The notes under the pieces: model-generated
What the model was told of the DNA's origin: nothing
Databases searched by the model: none
What the model saw: only the letters and a program-made list of their open reading frames with translations
Assembly (NCBI RefSeq): GCF_030539555.1
Contig: NZ_JAUNXX010000008.1
Location: 1-49,666 of the forward strand
DNA: 49,666 nt
Origin: Methanobrevibacter sp.
Lineage (GTDB): Archaea; Methanobacteriota; Methanobacteria; Methanobacteriales; Methanobacteriaceae
Reading direction: 5' to 3'
Made by a program: the position numbers and the translations under genes
Part shown: positions 17,864 to 26,456 of the stretch, piece after piece
Layout: every line of letters starts with the position of its first letter
How positions within the stretch are numbered: the stretch's first letter is position 1

Positions 17864-18460
17864 TTAACGGCGATAAGTGAGGAGAATTTCATTCAATTTG
17901 GTGTTATATTTGTCATTATTCTGTATATCTTGTTTGTATTTTGCTTCCAGGTAGTTATATTCTCCATCTCTATTTAATTTATCAATTTTTTCCTGTTTGT
18001 ATATGTCAATGGATTCATTTAATATGTTGTTGAATGTATCTTCCGTAATTTCAGATGAAGGGGTGTTTTTAATCATGTTTTCTATTTCTTCTGTAAGTTC
18101 CGTGCCTGTCCATTTGATTTCATAGATTGATTCATTGGATGCGAAATATGCATGGGATTGGTTGTCATGAACAAACTCATTATATTGATAGTAATGTCTG
18201 ACGGGATGATTGTCGATTGTTAGACTTTCAACAAAATCCTTTTCAGTTGCCCAAAGCCCAATATGTTTTGGAATGGCACCATCAATACATTGGATGGAAA
18301 ATTCATTCTCTAAGCTATACCGGTCATCTGTAAGTTTTCCATCCTGGTATTTTGATGGTATTTCAAATGTTATTCCGTTTATTTCGGTAGTGGATGTATC
18401 CTGTGCCCAAACGCAGCCAACAACCAAAACAAATATGAGGATAATAAAAATTTTTTTCAT
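17864..18460 (-). CDS. Exported protein, unknown
   Basis: A 198-residue protein with a clear signal peptide (MKKIFIILIFVLVVGCVWAQ, residues 1-20; a Cys at 16 could allow lipid attachment but the context is not a classic lipobox). The mature part has ITFEIPSKYQDGKLTDD and other beta-rich segments, then a charged helical C-terminus (about 130-198). No family recognised beyond resemblance to short exported proteins of Methanobacteriales. Divergent from the M48 protease gene across about 85 AT-rich bases. Confidence 0.6.
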   Translation of the reverse strand: MKKIFIILIFVLVVGCVWAQDTSTTEINGITFEIPSKYQDGKLTDDRYSLENEFSIQCIDGAIPKHIGLWATEKDFVESLTIDNHPVRHYYQYNEFVHDNQSHAYFASNESIYEIKWTGTELTEEIENMIKNTPSSEITEDTFNNILNESIDIYKQEKIDKLNRDGEYNYLEAKYKQDIQNNDKYNTKLNEILLTYRR

Positions 18461-18546
18461 AATTCTCTTATCTATTAATATATTTGCTATCTTTTAAAAA
18501 GCTTTTTAAACACAAATTAACAATATAATTATTGAGAGGGAGTATT

Positions 18547-19563
18547 ATGGCAAAGGATGATAAAAGTAGTGTAAATCCATTTACTGGAAAATCACATTTT
18601 GACATTGTCAATGATGATAAATTCTTACAGCAGTCTTATAATGAATATTATTCCATGATTAACCAGTCCCAACTTTTAGATGACACTCCTCAGGGACAAT
18701 TAGTTCGAAATGTGGCTATTAGATTAATTCAGGCTGTGGAAAATCATTTAGCTCAAATTGGGAGAAGTGATTATACGGAGGATTACTATGATTGGGATTT
18801 TCATTTAGTTGCCGACGATACGATTAATGCTTTCTGTATGCCTGGCGGAAAAATTGTAATGTTTTCAGGGATTCTTTCTGTTGCAGATACTGAAGAGAAG
18901 GTAGCTTTTATTCTGGGCCATGAAATGGCACATGCACTTCTTGACCATTCAAGAACAAGAATCAGCGCTCAAAATGCTCAAAATGCAGTTACTTCTGTAG
19001 CATGGATTGGTAGTTTTGCTCTTGACCTTGTCGGGTTGGGTGAAATTGGGGGTCTTGCAAGAGCAGCCACTAATGTTGCAAGTTTGGGTTCACAATTCTT
19101 TTTAATGAATCCATGGGGAAGAGACCAGGAATTGGAGGCCGACAAGCTAGGCATGATGATAATTCATTGGGCGGGTTATGATATTTCCCCAATTCCTCAA
19201 TTTTGGCAGAACATGGCTGGTGGAAATCCGAATAACCATGATTTTTTCTCAACTCATCCGGCTGATAGTAAAAGAATTGCTGTAATGAATGAACTGATTT
19301 GTGAAATTGAAAATGAAAAGGATTTTTACTCAGCTCCAGTTTTAGCTGAAGTTCCAACCCCTAAAAATGAATTTAAAGAATCTCACATGATTGACAATGA
19401 TAAGAAATATTGTCAAAATTGCGGGGCGGCTGCCGATAAAAGCGATAAGTTCTGCACCAGTTGTGGTGCTAAATTCGAAATTGAATTAAAATGTCCTAAT
19501 TGCGGCAGTTCTGTTGATGATGGTGATTCGTTTTGCACAATGTGTGGAAGCAAACTTAAATAG
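18547..19563 (+). CDS. M48-family metalloprotease with C-terminal double zinc ribbon
   Basis: A gluzincin protease of about 338 residues. The zinc site is ILGHEMAHALLDH (HExxH at about 125-129), with the third ligand in ELEADKLGM (about 197). Unlike HtpX it has no convincing transmembrane helices and no signal peptide, so it is probably cytoplasmic. Two zinc ribbons close the protein: CQNCG...CTSCG and CPNCG...CTMCG (about 290-336). GAGGGAG precedes the ATG; the TTG at 18532 is upstream of this site. The winged-helix gene starts 8 bases after the stop with its SD overlapping the stop region, so the two are probably translated from one mRNA. Confidence 0.85.
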   Translation: MAKDDKSSVNPFTGKSHFDIVNDDKFLQQSYNEYYSMINQSQLLDDTPQGQLVRNVAIRLIQAVENHLAQIGRSDYTEDYYDWDFHLVADDTINAFCMPGGKIVMFSGILSVADTEEKVAFILGHEMAHALLDHSRTRISAQNAQNAVTSVAWIGSFALDLVGLGEIGGLARAATNVASLGSQFFLMNPWGRDQELEADKLGMMIIHWAGYDISPIPQFWQNMAGGNPNNHDFFSTHPADSKRIAVMNELICEIENEKDFYSAPVLAEVPTPKNEFKESHMIDNDKKYCQNCGAAADKSDKFCTSCGAKFEIELKCPNCGSSVDDGDSFCTMCGSKLK

Positions 19564-19571
19564 GTGATTAC

Positions 19572-19820
19572 ATGGATGATAAAGTAAGGTATGTTAGTAA
19601 ATCTTCATACAGACTTAAAGTTTTAAAATCTATTGGAAATGATGTTAAAATTCCTAAAGAGATTGCTCGGGATAGTGGTATTTTGCCAAATCATATTTCT
19701 AATGTTTTAAGACAGTTAAAAGAAAATGAAATTGTTGAATGCATCAATCCTGAAGTGAGAAAAGGGCGTCTTTACAGATTGTCTGAAGAGGGATTGGATG
19801 TCTTAAACAAATTGGAATAA
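19572..19820 (+). CDS. Small winged-helix transcription regulator
   Basis: An 82-residue winged helix-turn-helix of the ArsR/MarR-like archaeal type. It contains YRLKVLKSIG, IPKEIARDSGILPNHISNVLRQLKEN (helix-turn-helix) and the wing VRKGRLYRLSEEGLDVL. There is no ligand or metal-binding extension. The perfect AGGTGAT site overlaps the protease stop, so it is coupled to the M48 gene. The targets are unknown; the divergent exported-protein gene and its own operon are candidates. Confidence 0.82.
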   Translation: MDDKVRYVSKSSYRLKVLKSIGNDVKIPKEIARDSGILPNHISNVLRQLKENEIVECINPEVRKGRLYRLSEEGLDVLNKLE

Positions 19821-19851
19821 CTGCTTTTTTTACTTTTTTTCATATTTTTTT

Positions 19852-19866
19852 CGAAATGTTTATATA
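19852..19866 (+). promoter_or_regulatory. Consensus BRE/TATA promoter of the VWA gene
   Basis: CGAAATGTTTATATA, identical over 15 bases to the element in front of tRNA-Asp. It fits the BRE plus TATA consensus of stable-RNA promoters in Methanobacteriales. It lies about 95 bases before the ATG, and transcription should start near 19889. This predicts a strong promoter. Confidence 0.7.
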
Positions 19867-19958
19867 CTAGTTTTGGTTAATATATTGTGTGTAAGTTAAT
19901 AACAATTTATTAACAAAGTCCATATTGTAAATCCAAAATTTTAGGAGAAGTGAAAAAC

Positions 19959-20570
19959 ATGAAAATTTTACCTCAAAACCAGAACTTAGATTTGATATTT
20001 TTAATTGATAGAAGTGGATCAATGCATGGCTCTGAAAAGGATACAATCGGAGGGTTCAATGCATTCATAGAAAAAGAAAGAAAAAAGGAGTTGAACACTA
20101 CTGTAACAACCATCCTGTTTGATGACGACTATGAAGTTTTATACGAAAGAAAAGATATCAATGATGTCGGTGATTTAACAGAAAATGAGTATTACGTAAG
20201 GGGATGCACAGCCCTTTTGGATGCAATTGGAAAAACAATAACAACCCTCAACAGAAAAATAGATAACAAGGCATTGTTTGTTATCATGACTGACGGTATG
20301 GAAAATGCATCAGTCGAATTCTCAAAAGAGCAAATCAAAAACATGATCTCTTCCCATACTTGGGAATTCATCTTTATCGGTGCCGATATAGATTCTTACG
20401 CAGAAGCGGGGAGCATTGGAATTAGAAGATCAAGAACAGCCCATTATGAAAAATCCAAACGTGGCTTTGAAGATTTATATTCCTCTGTTGAAAATGCATC
20501 ATGCTGTCTAAGGAATGACATTTCACTGGATGAAGCAAATTGGAAAGGCGATTTGGAAAAATATGACTGA
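19959..20570 (+). CDS. Stand-alone von Willebrand factor A domain protein
   Basis: A 203-residue cytoplasmic VWA protein with an intact MIDAS: DRSGSM (D17, S19, S21), a threonine in GCTALLDAIG (about 85) and Asp in MTDGMENAS (about 112). It resembles YegL-type VWA proteins often encoded beside kinases or phosphatases in signalling modules, though none is adjacent here. AGGAG lies 11 bases before the ATG; the in-frame GTG at 19950 is too close to that site. Its start is driven by a promoter matching tRNA promoters. Convergent with queC, with stops one base apart. Confidence 0.85.
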   Translation: MKILPQNQNLDLIFLIDRSGSMHGSEKDTIGGFNAFIEKERKKELNTTVTTILFDDDYEVLYERKDINDVGDLTENEYYVRGCTALLDAIGKTITTLNRKIDNKALFVIMTDGMENASVEFSKEQIKNMISSHTWEFIFIGADIDSYAEAGSIGIRRSRTAHYEKSKRGFEDLYSSVENASCCLRNDISLDEANWKGDLEKYD

Positions 20571-21248
20571 CTACTGTTCATATTCAGTCAAATCTCTTAT
20601 TTTCAATTTTTTGAATGCACGTTTGCGTCTCATGCAACTTTCACAAACGCCGCAATGTTTCTCTCTGCCGGCATAACATGAATAGCTGATTTCCATTGGA
20701 GCACCAACTTCAATGCCCAATTTAACAATTTCCTCTTTGTCCAAATCAATGGCTGGTGCTTCAATTCTAATATCCTTAGGCGAGCCAATATGTATTAACT
20801 CATTAAAAGCATTTAAAAATTCTTTTGAATTGTCAGGGAATGTTGCAGCTTCTTCTCTGTCCCATCCGACAATTATTGCCTCAGCACCTATGCTTTCGGC
20901 AAAAGATGTTGCAATTGATGTAAATACCATATTTCTGGCCGGAACCCAAACGCTGCTTGCAGTTTCGCTGCTTTTTTCAATGTCATCCAATTCCTCTTCT
21001 TTGATTTCCGGGATATCGTCATCGGTGTTTAATGTTGAATTGCTAATTTGTGCAAGCCATGGCAGGTCAACAACATAATGCTTAAAATCCATTTTTTTAC
21101 ATATCTCTTTTGAAGCTTTAAGTTCCTGATTAAAACTTTTCTGTCCGTAATTAAATGTTATGGCATGAATTTCATAGTCTTTTGCAAAAACACTTGTTGC
21201 AACTGTACAGTCGAGGCCACCGGATAAGACGGATATTGCCTTTTTCAT
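20571..21248 (-). CDS. queC: 7-cyano-7-deazaguanine synthase QueC
   Basis: ATP-dependent conversion of carboxy-deazaguanine to preQ0, the precursor of archaeosine in tRNA. The 225-residue protein has the PP-loop LSGGLDCTVA (residues 8-17), HAITFNYGQKS, WVPARNMVFTSIA and GWDREEAATFPDN, and the zinc site near the C-terminus (CYAGREKHCGVCESCMRRK). ATG overlaps the larC stop by 4 bases, indicating translational coupling. Confidence 0.95.
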   Translation of the reverse strand: MKKAISVLSGGLDCTVATSVFAKDYEIHAITFNYGQKSFNQELKASKEICKKMDFKHYVVDLPWLAQISNSTLNTDDDIPEIKEEELDDIEKSSETASSVWVPARNMVFTSIATSFAESIGAEAIIVGWDREEAATFPDNSKEFLNAFNELIHIGSPKDIRIEAPAIDLDKEEIVKLGIEVGAPMEISYSCYAGREKHCGVCESCMRRKRAFKKLKIRDLTEYEQ

Positions 21249-22414
21249 TTTATCATCTCTTTAATCTTTATTAAGGGAAGATTTGTTTTTTTGGCAATTT
21301 GTTTTAAATCTTCATATTCTGCTCTGGATGAGATTAACTCTCCATTCACGTATCCGTTCTTGAAGGTCACTTCAAAAGTTTCTCCACATATTTCAAATTC
21401 TTTTTTTACAAATTCTCGTTTAGCTATTCCCCGATGCATATTTGGTGCTATTCTAATTCCCAAACTTCCGGTTTCTTTAAAGATCACATCAATTAACCTG
21501 TCTCTATTTTGTTTTTGGGATATTACTTTTAAAAGGCTGCCTTGACGATTCTTCTTCATTATTATTGGGGTGATGGAAACATCACTCGCTCCAGCATCTA
21601 ATAGTTTATCGAATAAATATCCGATTTCTTCACCGGTTAAATGGTCGAGATTGGTTTCGATGACATCTATTTCATCACTTTCTGAAATGTCTGATGATTC
21701 AATGATTCTTAAAACATTTGGATGGTTAAAATCTTTTTTACCTGCACCGTAACCTATATTTTTTGGTTTTATCTGTGGAATGAATTCCTTTATTTCATCA
21801 CAGATTTCAGCATAAATTGCACTGCCTGTTGGGGTTGCAAGTTCACTGTCAACAGGCCCACCAATAATGGGAATGCCCTTCAGTATTTCCATAACGGCAG
21901 GTGCTGGAACAGGTATTGTTCCATGTGTTGTTTTTACTCTGCCTCCTCCTACAGCTATTGGAAGGCCGATTATTTTTTTTTCATTGAATTTAAGTGAATA
22001 ATATGCGTAGATTGACCCAATTACATCTGCCACAGCGTCACTCGCTCCAACTTCATGAAAATGTATTGTATCTAAACTTTTCCCATGAACTTTCGCTTCC
22101 GCTTTGGCTATTCGCTCGAATACTTTAATCGAAGCATTTTTGATATCATCTTCCAAATCCAAATTATCAATTTTTTCAATAAATTCCGGATAATTGACTG
22201 AATGTTCATCTCTAAGCATTTTCACTTGGCAAAATGTTGAATCGATGCCTTGTTTTGTAACTTTATCAAAATTTACTTCCACTCCTCCAAAGGGTAGAGC
22301 TGATTTTTCCATTATCTCCTTTAATTCATCTTTGTTGGCACCTAAATCAACTAATGCTCCTATAATCATATTTCCAGCTATTCCGCTAGATTGTGGGTCA
22401 ATAATAATTGTCAT
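21245..22414 (-). CDS. larC: LarC-family nickel insertion protein (DUF111)
   Basis: Homologue of LarC, the CTP-dependent cyclometallase that inserts nickel into the pincer cofactor of lactate racemase and related LarA enzymes. 389 residues with family segments DPQSSGIAGNMIIGALVDLG at the N-terminus, HFHEVGASDAVADVIGS (about 115-130, His-rich site), PVPAPAVMEILKGIPI, ELATPTGSAI and NLDHLTGEEIGYL. LarA and LarB are not in the window, so the cofactor user is unknown. It is the first gene of larC-queC, divergent from the cobZ-like gene. Confidence 0.9.
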   Translation of the reverse strand: MTIIIDPQSSGIAGNMIIGALVDLGANKDELKEIMEKSALPFGGVEVNFDKVTKQGIDSTFCQVKMLRDEHSVNYPEFIEKIDNLDLEDDIKNASIKVFERIAKAEAKVHGKSLDTIHFHEVGASDAVADVIGSIYAYYSLKFNEKKIIGLPIAVGGGRVKTTHGTIPVPAPAVMEILKGIPIIGGPVDSELATPTGSAIYAEICDEIKEFIPQIKPKNIGYGAGKKDFNHPNVLRIIESSDISESDEIDVIETNLDHLTGEEIGYLFDKLLDAGASDVSITPIIMKKNRQGSLLKVISQKQNRDRLIDVIFKETGSLGIRIAPNMHRGIAKREFVKKEFEICGETFEVTFKNGYVNGELISSRAEYEDLKQIAKKTNLPLIKIKEMIK

Positions 22415-22499
22415 GATAAAAAATCCTTTTTAACTAGTATGATATAAAATTTAAATTAAATAATTAATATACTATATGTATAATTAATCAGGTTACAAC

Positions 22500-23561
22500 A
22501 TGAAAATTAATATCATTGAAAAGGATTATGGAGTTTGTATTAATAATCCGAAGCATTTTTTAGCGTTCAGTGACTTTGGCGTTAGTGATGGTATTGACAT
22601 TGTTGAAAATGTCAATGTGGTCATGGCTAAAGATGATTTCAAGTCAACTGCTAGAAAAGCTGAAACATTTAACCAATCTAAAGGTTCATATATTGCCCAA
22701 TCAACAGAATCCTTGAATTATTTCAAAAAAACCTATGGCGATTTAACCATTTTTACGTTCATGGCTAATGATGTTGTTGTTGAAGAATTTACTCAACATT
22801 TGCAAGTTGCAAACTCTCCTAAAGGTTTTGCTGATGCAAGGATTAACTTAAGCCATATTCTTTACATTGATAAAGTATTGTCTCCAAAGGATTTGTTAAA
22901 AGTCTTTAAAGTTGTAGCAAACACAAAATCCCGAGTATTTGCGAATATGCGTTTGCCATTGCATATTCAAAACATCCTGAATACTGATGATTTTCTTGCT
23001 GTTCTCTCTGATATTCCTGAAAGTGAAAATGAAAGTTTGGACATTAACAATGCAATCTATGACGATGTTGATTTCGAGGAGTTGAAAGTCCGCATTGAGG
23101 ATGCAGTGGAAATAAGTATTGAGGATGCCTTTGAAAAACTTGAATTGACATTCGGAATTCTGGATTATTTTGTGGCTGAAGGAATTCTTATTGGTGATTT
23201 GGTCGATGCCGGAATGGGACTTGTTGAGGATGTTTGCGATGAGTTAAAACAAAAAATGGAGGCTCAAATTCTCAAATCTCTAAGCGATATTAATGTTGTA
23301 ATGTTGATTGCTGCTGCAATGAGAACGGAAGATGATTTGAATCGAAACAGAATAAGAGAAAATGATAATTCAGATTATTTGTATGTTGGTGAAGTTTTAG
23401 GCATGGCCATTTCAAACCAGATAGCAGGCACAAAAGCAATTTTTAATTTTAAAAGGTATTATGAAGCGAAACCGGGCATTATCTATGGATTGCCTCCTGT
23501 GTTGGATGGCATTTTCGCAGGTTTAATAGCCGGTTGCATCTCTAAAATATTTGAGGAATAA
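22500..23561 (+). CDS. CobZ/PgpA-like phosphatase with an N-terminal extension
   Basis: A 353-residue protein. The C-terminal part (about 195-353: [58 protein letters not shown] and [16 protein letters not shown] end) resembles the PgpA-like fold of archaeal CobZ, the alpha-ribazole-5'-phosphate phosphatase. The N-terminal 190 residues are unrecognised (perhaps a cobamide-linked or CbiZ-like regulatory domain). It lies 2 bases upstream of cobS, which supports a role in nucleotide-loop assembly. No SD is obvious at the ATG, which follows CAGGTTACAAC. Function by context; moderate confidence. Confidence 0.65.
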   Translation: MKINIIEKDYGVCINNPKHFLAFSDFGVSDGIDIVENVNVVMAKDDFKSTARKAETFNQSKGSYIAQSTESLNYFKKTYGDLTIFTFMANDVVVEEFTQHLQVANSPKGFADARINLSHILYIDKVLSPKDLLKVFKVVANTKSRVFANMRLPLHIQNILNTDDFLAVLSDIPESENESLDINNAIYDDVDFEELKVRIEDAVEISIEDAFEKLELTFGILDYFVAEGILIGDLVDAGMGLVEDVCDELKQKMEAQILKSLSDINVVMLIAAAMRTEDDLNRNRIRENDNSDYLYVGEVLGMAISNQIAGTKAIFNFKRYYEAKPGIIYGLPPVLDGIFAGLIAGCISKIFEE

Positions 23562-23563
23562 TT

Positions 23564-24346
23564 ATGGAAGATGATAGTTACTTTGAAGATGAAGAATTTT
23601 CACCGATAAAATCTCTGTTGGGACTTTTAACATTTTCAACAATATTGCCGATTAGAGTTTATACTTCAATCGAGTACATGACCAAGTTAACATGGTGCTG
23701 GCCTTTCCTACATTTGATTATTGGAATTTTGGCTACTGCTTGTGGTTATATTTGCCTTAATTTCCTACATTTAAATTCATTTTTCACAGCAGCAATGGTT
23801 TATGCATTTTTAATGATTATAACAGGATATAATCATTTGGACGGAGTAATGGACATGGCAGATGGAGTCATGGTTCATGGAGATCCTGAACGCAAAATTA
23901 AAATCATGAAAGATCCTTCTGTTGGTGCCGGGGGTGTTGCAACATTATTTTTGGTGGCCAGTTTAACAGTTGCCGGACTTTACAACATCTTGGATTATAA
24001 TTTCATATTTGGCATCATTGTTTGTGAAATGGTTGCAAAAACATCTTTAATCACCACTGCACTTTTGTCCGAACCGTTGGTTCCGGGAATTGGAAGCTAT
24101 TTTATGTTGGAGACCACTCCTTCAAAATATTTAATCTCCACAATAATTGTCTGTGCAATTTCCTTTTTATTGGGGGGCATTGTTGGTGTATGCGGAATGA
24201 TGGGAGCGATGTTTTCCGGGATCATAATAGCTTTTATTGCAAGAAGGAATTTCGTGCTGGCTAATGGTGATGTTTTGGGAATGAGCAATGAAGTTGGTCG
24301 TTTAATGGCATTATTATTCATGTCAGTAGCTTTATATTTCTTTTAA
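23564..24346 (+). CDS. cobS: Adenosylcobinamide-GDP ribazoletransferase CobS
   Basis: Membrane enzyme joining the activated corrinoid to the lower-ligand nucleotide, or its phosphate. 260 residues with about 6-7 transmembrane helices and the family motif YNHLDGVMDMADGVM (about 85-100), followed by KIKIMKDPSVGAGGVA. It has a more acidic N-terminus than usual (EDDSYFEDEEFSPIKS). It is tightly linked to the CobZ-like gene. Corrinoid is needed for the Mtr methyltransferase of methanogenesis. Confidence 0.93.
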   Translation: MEDDSYFEDEEFSPIKSLLGLLTFSTILPIRVYTSIEYMTKLTWCWPFLHLIIGILATACGYICLNFLHLNSFFTAAMVYAFLMIITGYNHLDGVMDMADGVMVHGDPERKIKIMKDPSVGAGGVATLFLVASLTVAGLYNILDYNFIFGIIVCEMVAKTSLITTALLSEPLVPGIGSYFMLETTPSKYLISTIIVCAISFLLGGIVGVCGMMGAMFSGIIIAFIARRNFVLANGDVLGMSNEVGRLMALLFMSVALYFF

Positions 24347-24410
24347 AACATTTTAACATGTTAAAATCAATATTGATTTTTAAAAAAGCATTAGTTTATT
24401 AATTAGTGGT

Positions 24411-24418
24411 TATATAAT
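24411..24418 (+). promoter_or_regulatory. Possible TATA box reading toward the inverted-repeat element
   Basis: TATATAAT lies about 15 bases outside the left arm of the inverted repeat, so a plus-strand transcript could begin inside or just after that arm. AT-rich context makes chance occurrence plausible. Confidence 0.3.
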
Positions 24419-24430
24419 TAGTTTTGGTGC

Positions 24431-24544
24431 GATTTACCACTTACTCATGACATATATAATCACCTCCATAACTTGCATCATTCACACTATCCAACATAAT
24501 TAAACACCTTCAATTTTTAGCTAGTTAAATAGTAAGTGGTAATC
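24431..24544. repeat. Inverted repeat with 14-15 base arms enclosing 85 bases
   Basis: The left arm GATTTACCACTTACT (24431-24445) is complementary to the right arm AGTAAGTGGTAATC (24531-24544) apart from one extra T. The enclosed stretch contains CACCTCC-type sequence on the plus strand and, on the minus strand, the perfect ribosome-binding sequence GGAGGTGAT plus an 18-codon ORF. Either strand could form an RNA closed by a terminal helix. Whether this is a small RNA, a tiny gene or a mobile remnant is open. Confidence 0.65.
24441..24497 (-). CDS. Candidate 18-residue micro-ORF inside the inverted repeat
   Basis: Reads MLDSVNDASYGGDYICHE. The ATG follows GAAGGTGTTTAATT, an SD-like site with sensible spacing. 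A minus-strand TATA-like stretch near 24566-24575 would start transcription close to 24544, the outer end of the repeat arm. A six-T run lies some 50 bases beyond the other arm. Inside it, GGAGGTGAT precedes a second ATG giving only M-S-stop. No homologue is recalled, and its coding status is unproven. Confidence 0.35.
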   Translation of the reverse strand: MLDSVNDASYGGDYICHE

Positions 24545-24634
24545 CATCATTCAATTCAAGCAAATTATTATATATCTCAAATTTGAAATATTAGATTAGT
24601 TATTTTTTCAAATTAATTATTTTTAATTGATAAT

Positions 24635-25174
24635 ATGAATGTGAATGTTTTAAGATTGGACCATAGATTAAAAAGAGATACTCGTATAACAACCCATGTA
24701 TGTTTGACTGCCCGTGCATTTGGGGCCAGTAAGATATATCTTGCAGGCGAAAGGGATAACAAGCTCATGGATAATGTAAGGGATACTGCTTCAAGATTTG
24801 GAGGGTCTTTTGAAATAGAATACACTGAAAGTTATATGGGTGTTATTAACAAGTGGAAAGCCGACGGCGGAAAAGTGGTGCACTTAACAATGTATGGATC
24901 ACAGGCTCACGAAATTGCTCCTGAGGTCAGGGAGGATGGGTCTGATATTCTGATTATTGTTGGGGGTTCAAAAGTCCCCGGAAAAGTTTATAAGGCTGCT
25001 GACTGGAATGTTTCTGTGACAACCCAGCCTCACTCTGAAGTTTCTTCACTTGCCGTATTTCAGCATTTGTTGATGGATGGTAAAGAGTTTGATTTGGAGT
25101 TTGAAAATCCGGTGCTTGAAGTCATTCCAACAGCTCACGGGAAAAACGTTAATATACAAAACGAAAATCGTTAA
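24635..25174 (+). CDS. tRNA (cytidine(56)-2'-O)-methyltransferase aTrm56
   Basis: Archaeal SPOUT-family enzyme methylating C56 in the T-loop of tRNA. 179 residues with the family opening VLRLDHRLKRDTRITTHV, then LTARAFGASKIYL, TMYGSQAHE and the knot region ILIIVGGSKVPGKVYKAADWNV followed by TTQPHSEVSSLAVF. The ATG has only a weak SD. It ends overlapping the convergent DUF763 gene by 4 bases. Confidence 0.95.
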   Translation: MNVNVLRLDHRLKRDTRITTHVCLTARAFGASKIYLAGERDNKLMDNVRDTASRFGGSFEIEYTESYMGVINKWKADGGKVVHLTMYGSQAHEIAPEVREDGSDILIIVGGSKVPGKVYKAADWNVSVTTQPHSEVSSLAVFQHLLMDGKEFDLEFENPVLEVIPTAHGKNVNIQNENR

Positions 25175-26265
25175 GATATGAAATCATCCAATCTTTTTAT
25201 AGCTTTTAATTTTTCATCTTTTTTTATGCGGGCCTGGTCAAGTGCATCTCTTATTGTTTGAATGGAATTGTCGTAAACTTCCCTATCAACCGGATATGGA
25301 AAACCATCTTTTCCTCCATGTGTAAAGCTATATTTTACGGGGTCTTTCCAACTGGCAGGTTCTCCATAAACCAGGTCTGATATTAAAGCTAATGCTCTTA
25401 TTTTTTTAGGTCCTATCCCTTGAAGAAGAATTAATTCTTCATAATTTTCAGGTTGGATTTCATATGCTTTTGTTAGAACCTCAAATTCCTTATCTGAAAT
25501 GTCCATGTCCAAGACAGGGTGGTGTTGAGGCATTGTAAAGTCATCTAGAAGCAATTGGTTATCTTTTCTTTTAAAATATTGTCTTAAGTGGTTGGGGTTA
25601 TCGTTAATCAGGTCTACACTTATTTTTTGAGCTTCTTCACTGTCTTTTGAAGACATGTTTAGGGTATTTGGGGTTGTTTTATCACATGAAATTCCGCTGT
25701 GCGGGTCATTAAGTAGTTGGTCTACTTCTTCTCCCAGCCAATGGTATCTACGAGCATATTTGTTTTCGGTATTTAGGCCCTGTTGAACAACGGCCCAATC
25801 TCCTTTTTCTGTTACAAAGAAATTATGTTGATATAATGTGTATCCGTCTTGGATACATGAATTATCAATTTTGGCAGATAATTTACTTGTTTCAATTAGT
25901 TTTTCAGTTGTTTTTGTTTTTAAATTGAATATCTCTCCGGCCCGTTTAATTCCATTCGGAGTTTTTCTGGATTTTGCACCTTTTCCTCCAGTTAGATATA
26001 TCCCATGTTCTTCTGGAGATAATGCTGATTTTAAAGCACCTAGGGTGGTTGTTGTGGTTCCTGAAGAGTGCCAATCAAAACCTAAAACGCATGAGAATGC
26101 TTGAAACCAGTAGGGATTTGAAATTCTGTTTAAAAATTCATTTAAACTATACTCTTCAATGATGACTGAAGCTAAAGCTCCTGATAATTTAACCATTCTT
26201 GAAAATAACCATAATGGGGGGTGTCCTCCATGAAGGGGTAAATTAACTGCTCCTCTTCTTTGCAT
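25171..26265 (-). CDS. DUF763 family protein
   Basis: A 364-residue protein of a conserved but uncharacterised family. N-terminal signature RRGAVNLPLHGGHPPLWLFSRMVKL, then NPYWFQAFSCVLGFDWHSSGTTTTTLGALK and LTGGKGAKSRKTP, and a helix-hairpin-helix-like LLQGIGPKKIRALALISDLVYG near residue 285, suggesting nucleic-acid contact. The ATG is only about 12 bases from a TATA-like run, so it may be translated from a leaderless mRNA or the promoter lies further up. Role unknown. Confidence 0.85.
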   Translation of the reverse strand: MQRRGAVNLPLHGGHPPLWLFSRMVKLSGALASVIIEEYSLNEFLNRISNPYWFQAFSCVLGFDWHSSGTTTTTLGALKSALSPEEHGIYLTGGKGAKSRKTPNGIKRAGEIFNLKTKTTEKLIETSKLSAKIDNSCIQDGYTLYQHNFFVTEKGDWAVVQQGLNTENKYARRYHWLGEEVDQLLNDPHSGISCDKTTPNTLNMSSKDSEEAQKISVDLINDNPNHLRQYFKRKDNQLLLDDFTMPQHHPVLDMDISDKEFEVLTKAYEIQPENYEELILLQGIGPKKIRALALISDLVYGEPASWKDPVKYSFTHGGKDGFPYPVDREVYDNSIQTIRDALDQARIKKDEKLKAIKRLDDFIS

Positions 26266-26456
26266 GAATTGTTATATATAATTGATATGTATTGGCTTTT
26301 TAGTAAGAGCATTTGAAAAGTATTGGAGTTAATTTTTTTGGCCAGCATTGTAATTTTTCAATTCATTTCTTTGAAATCTTAAAAAATGAAAATATTTATT
26401 ATTTGGCTTTATAATAAATATTCATTAAATCAATCAATAATTAAGAGGTTTTTACT

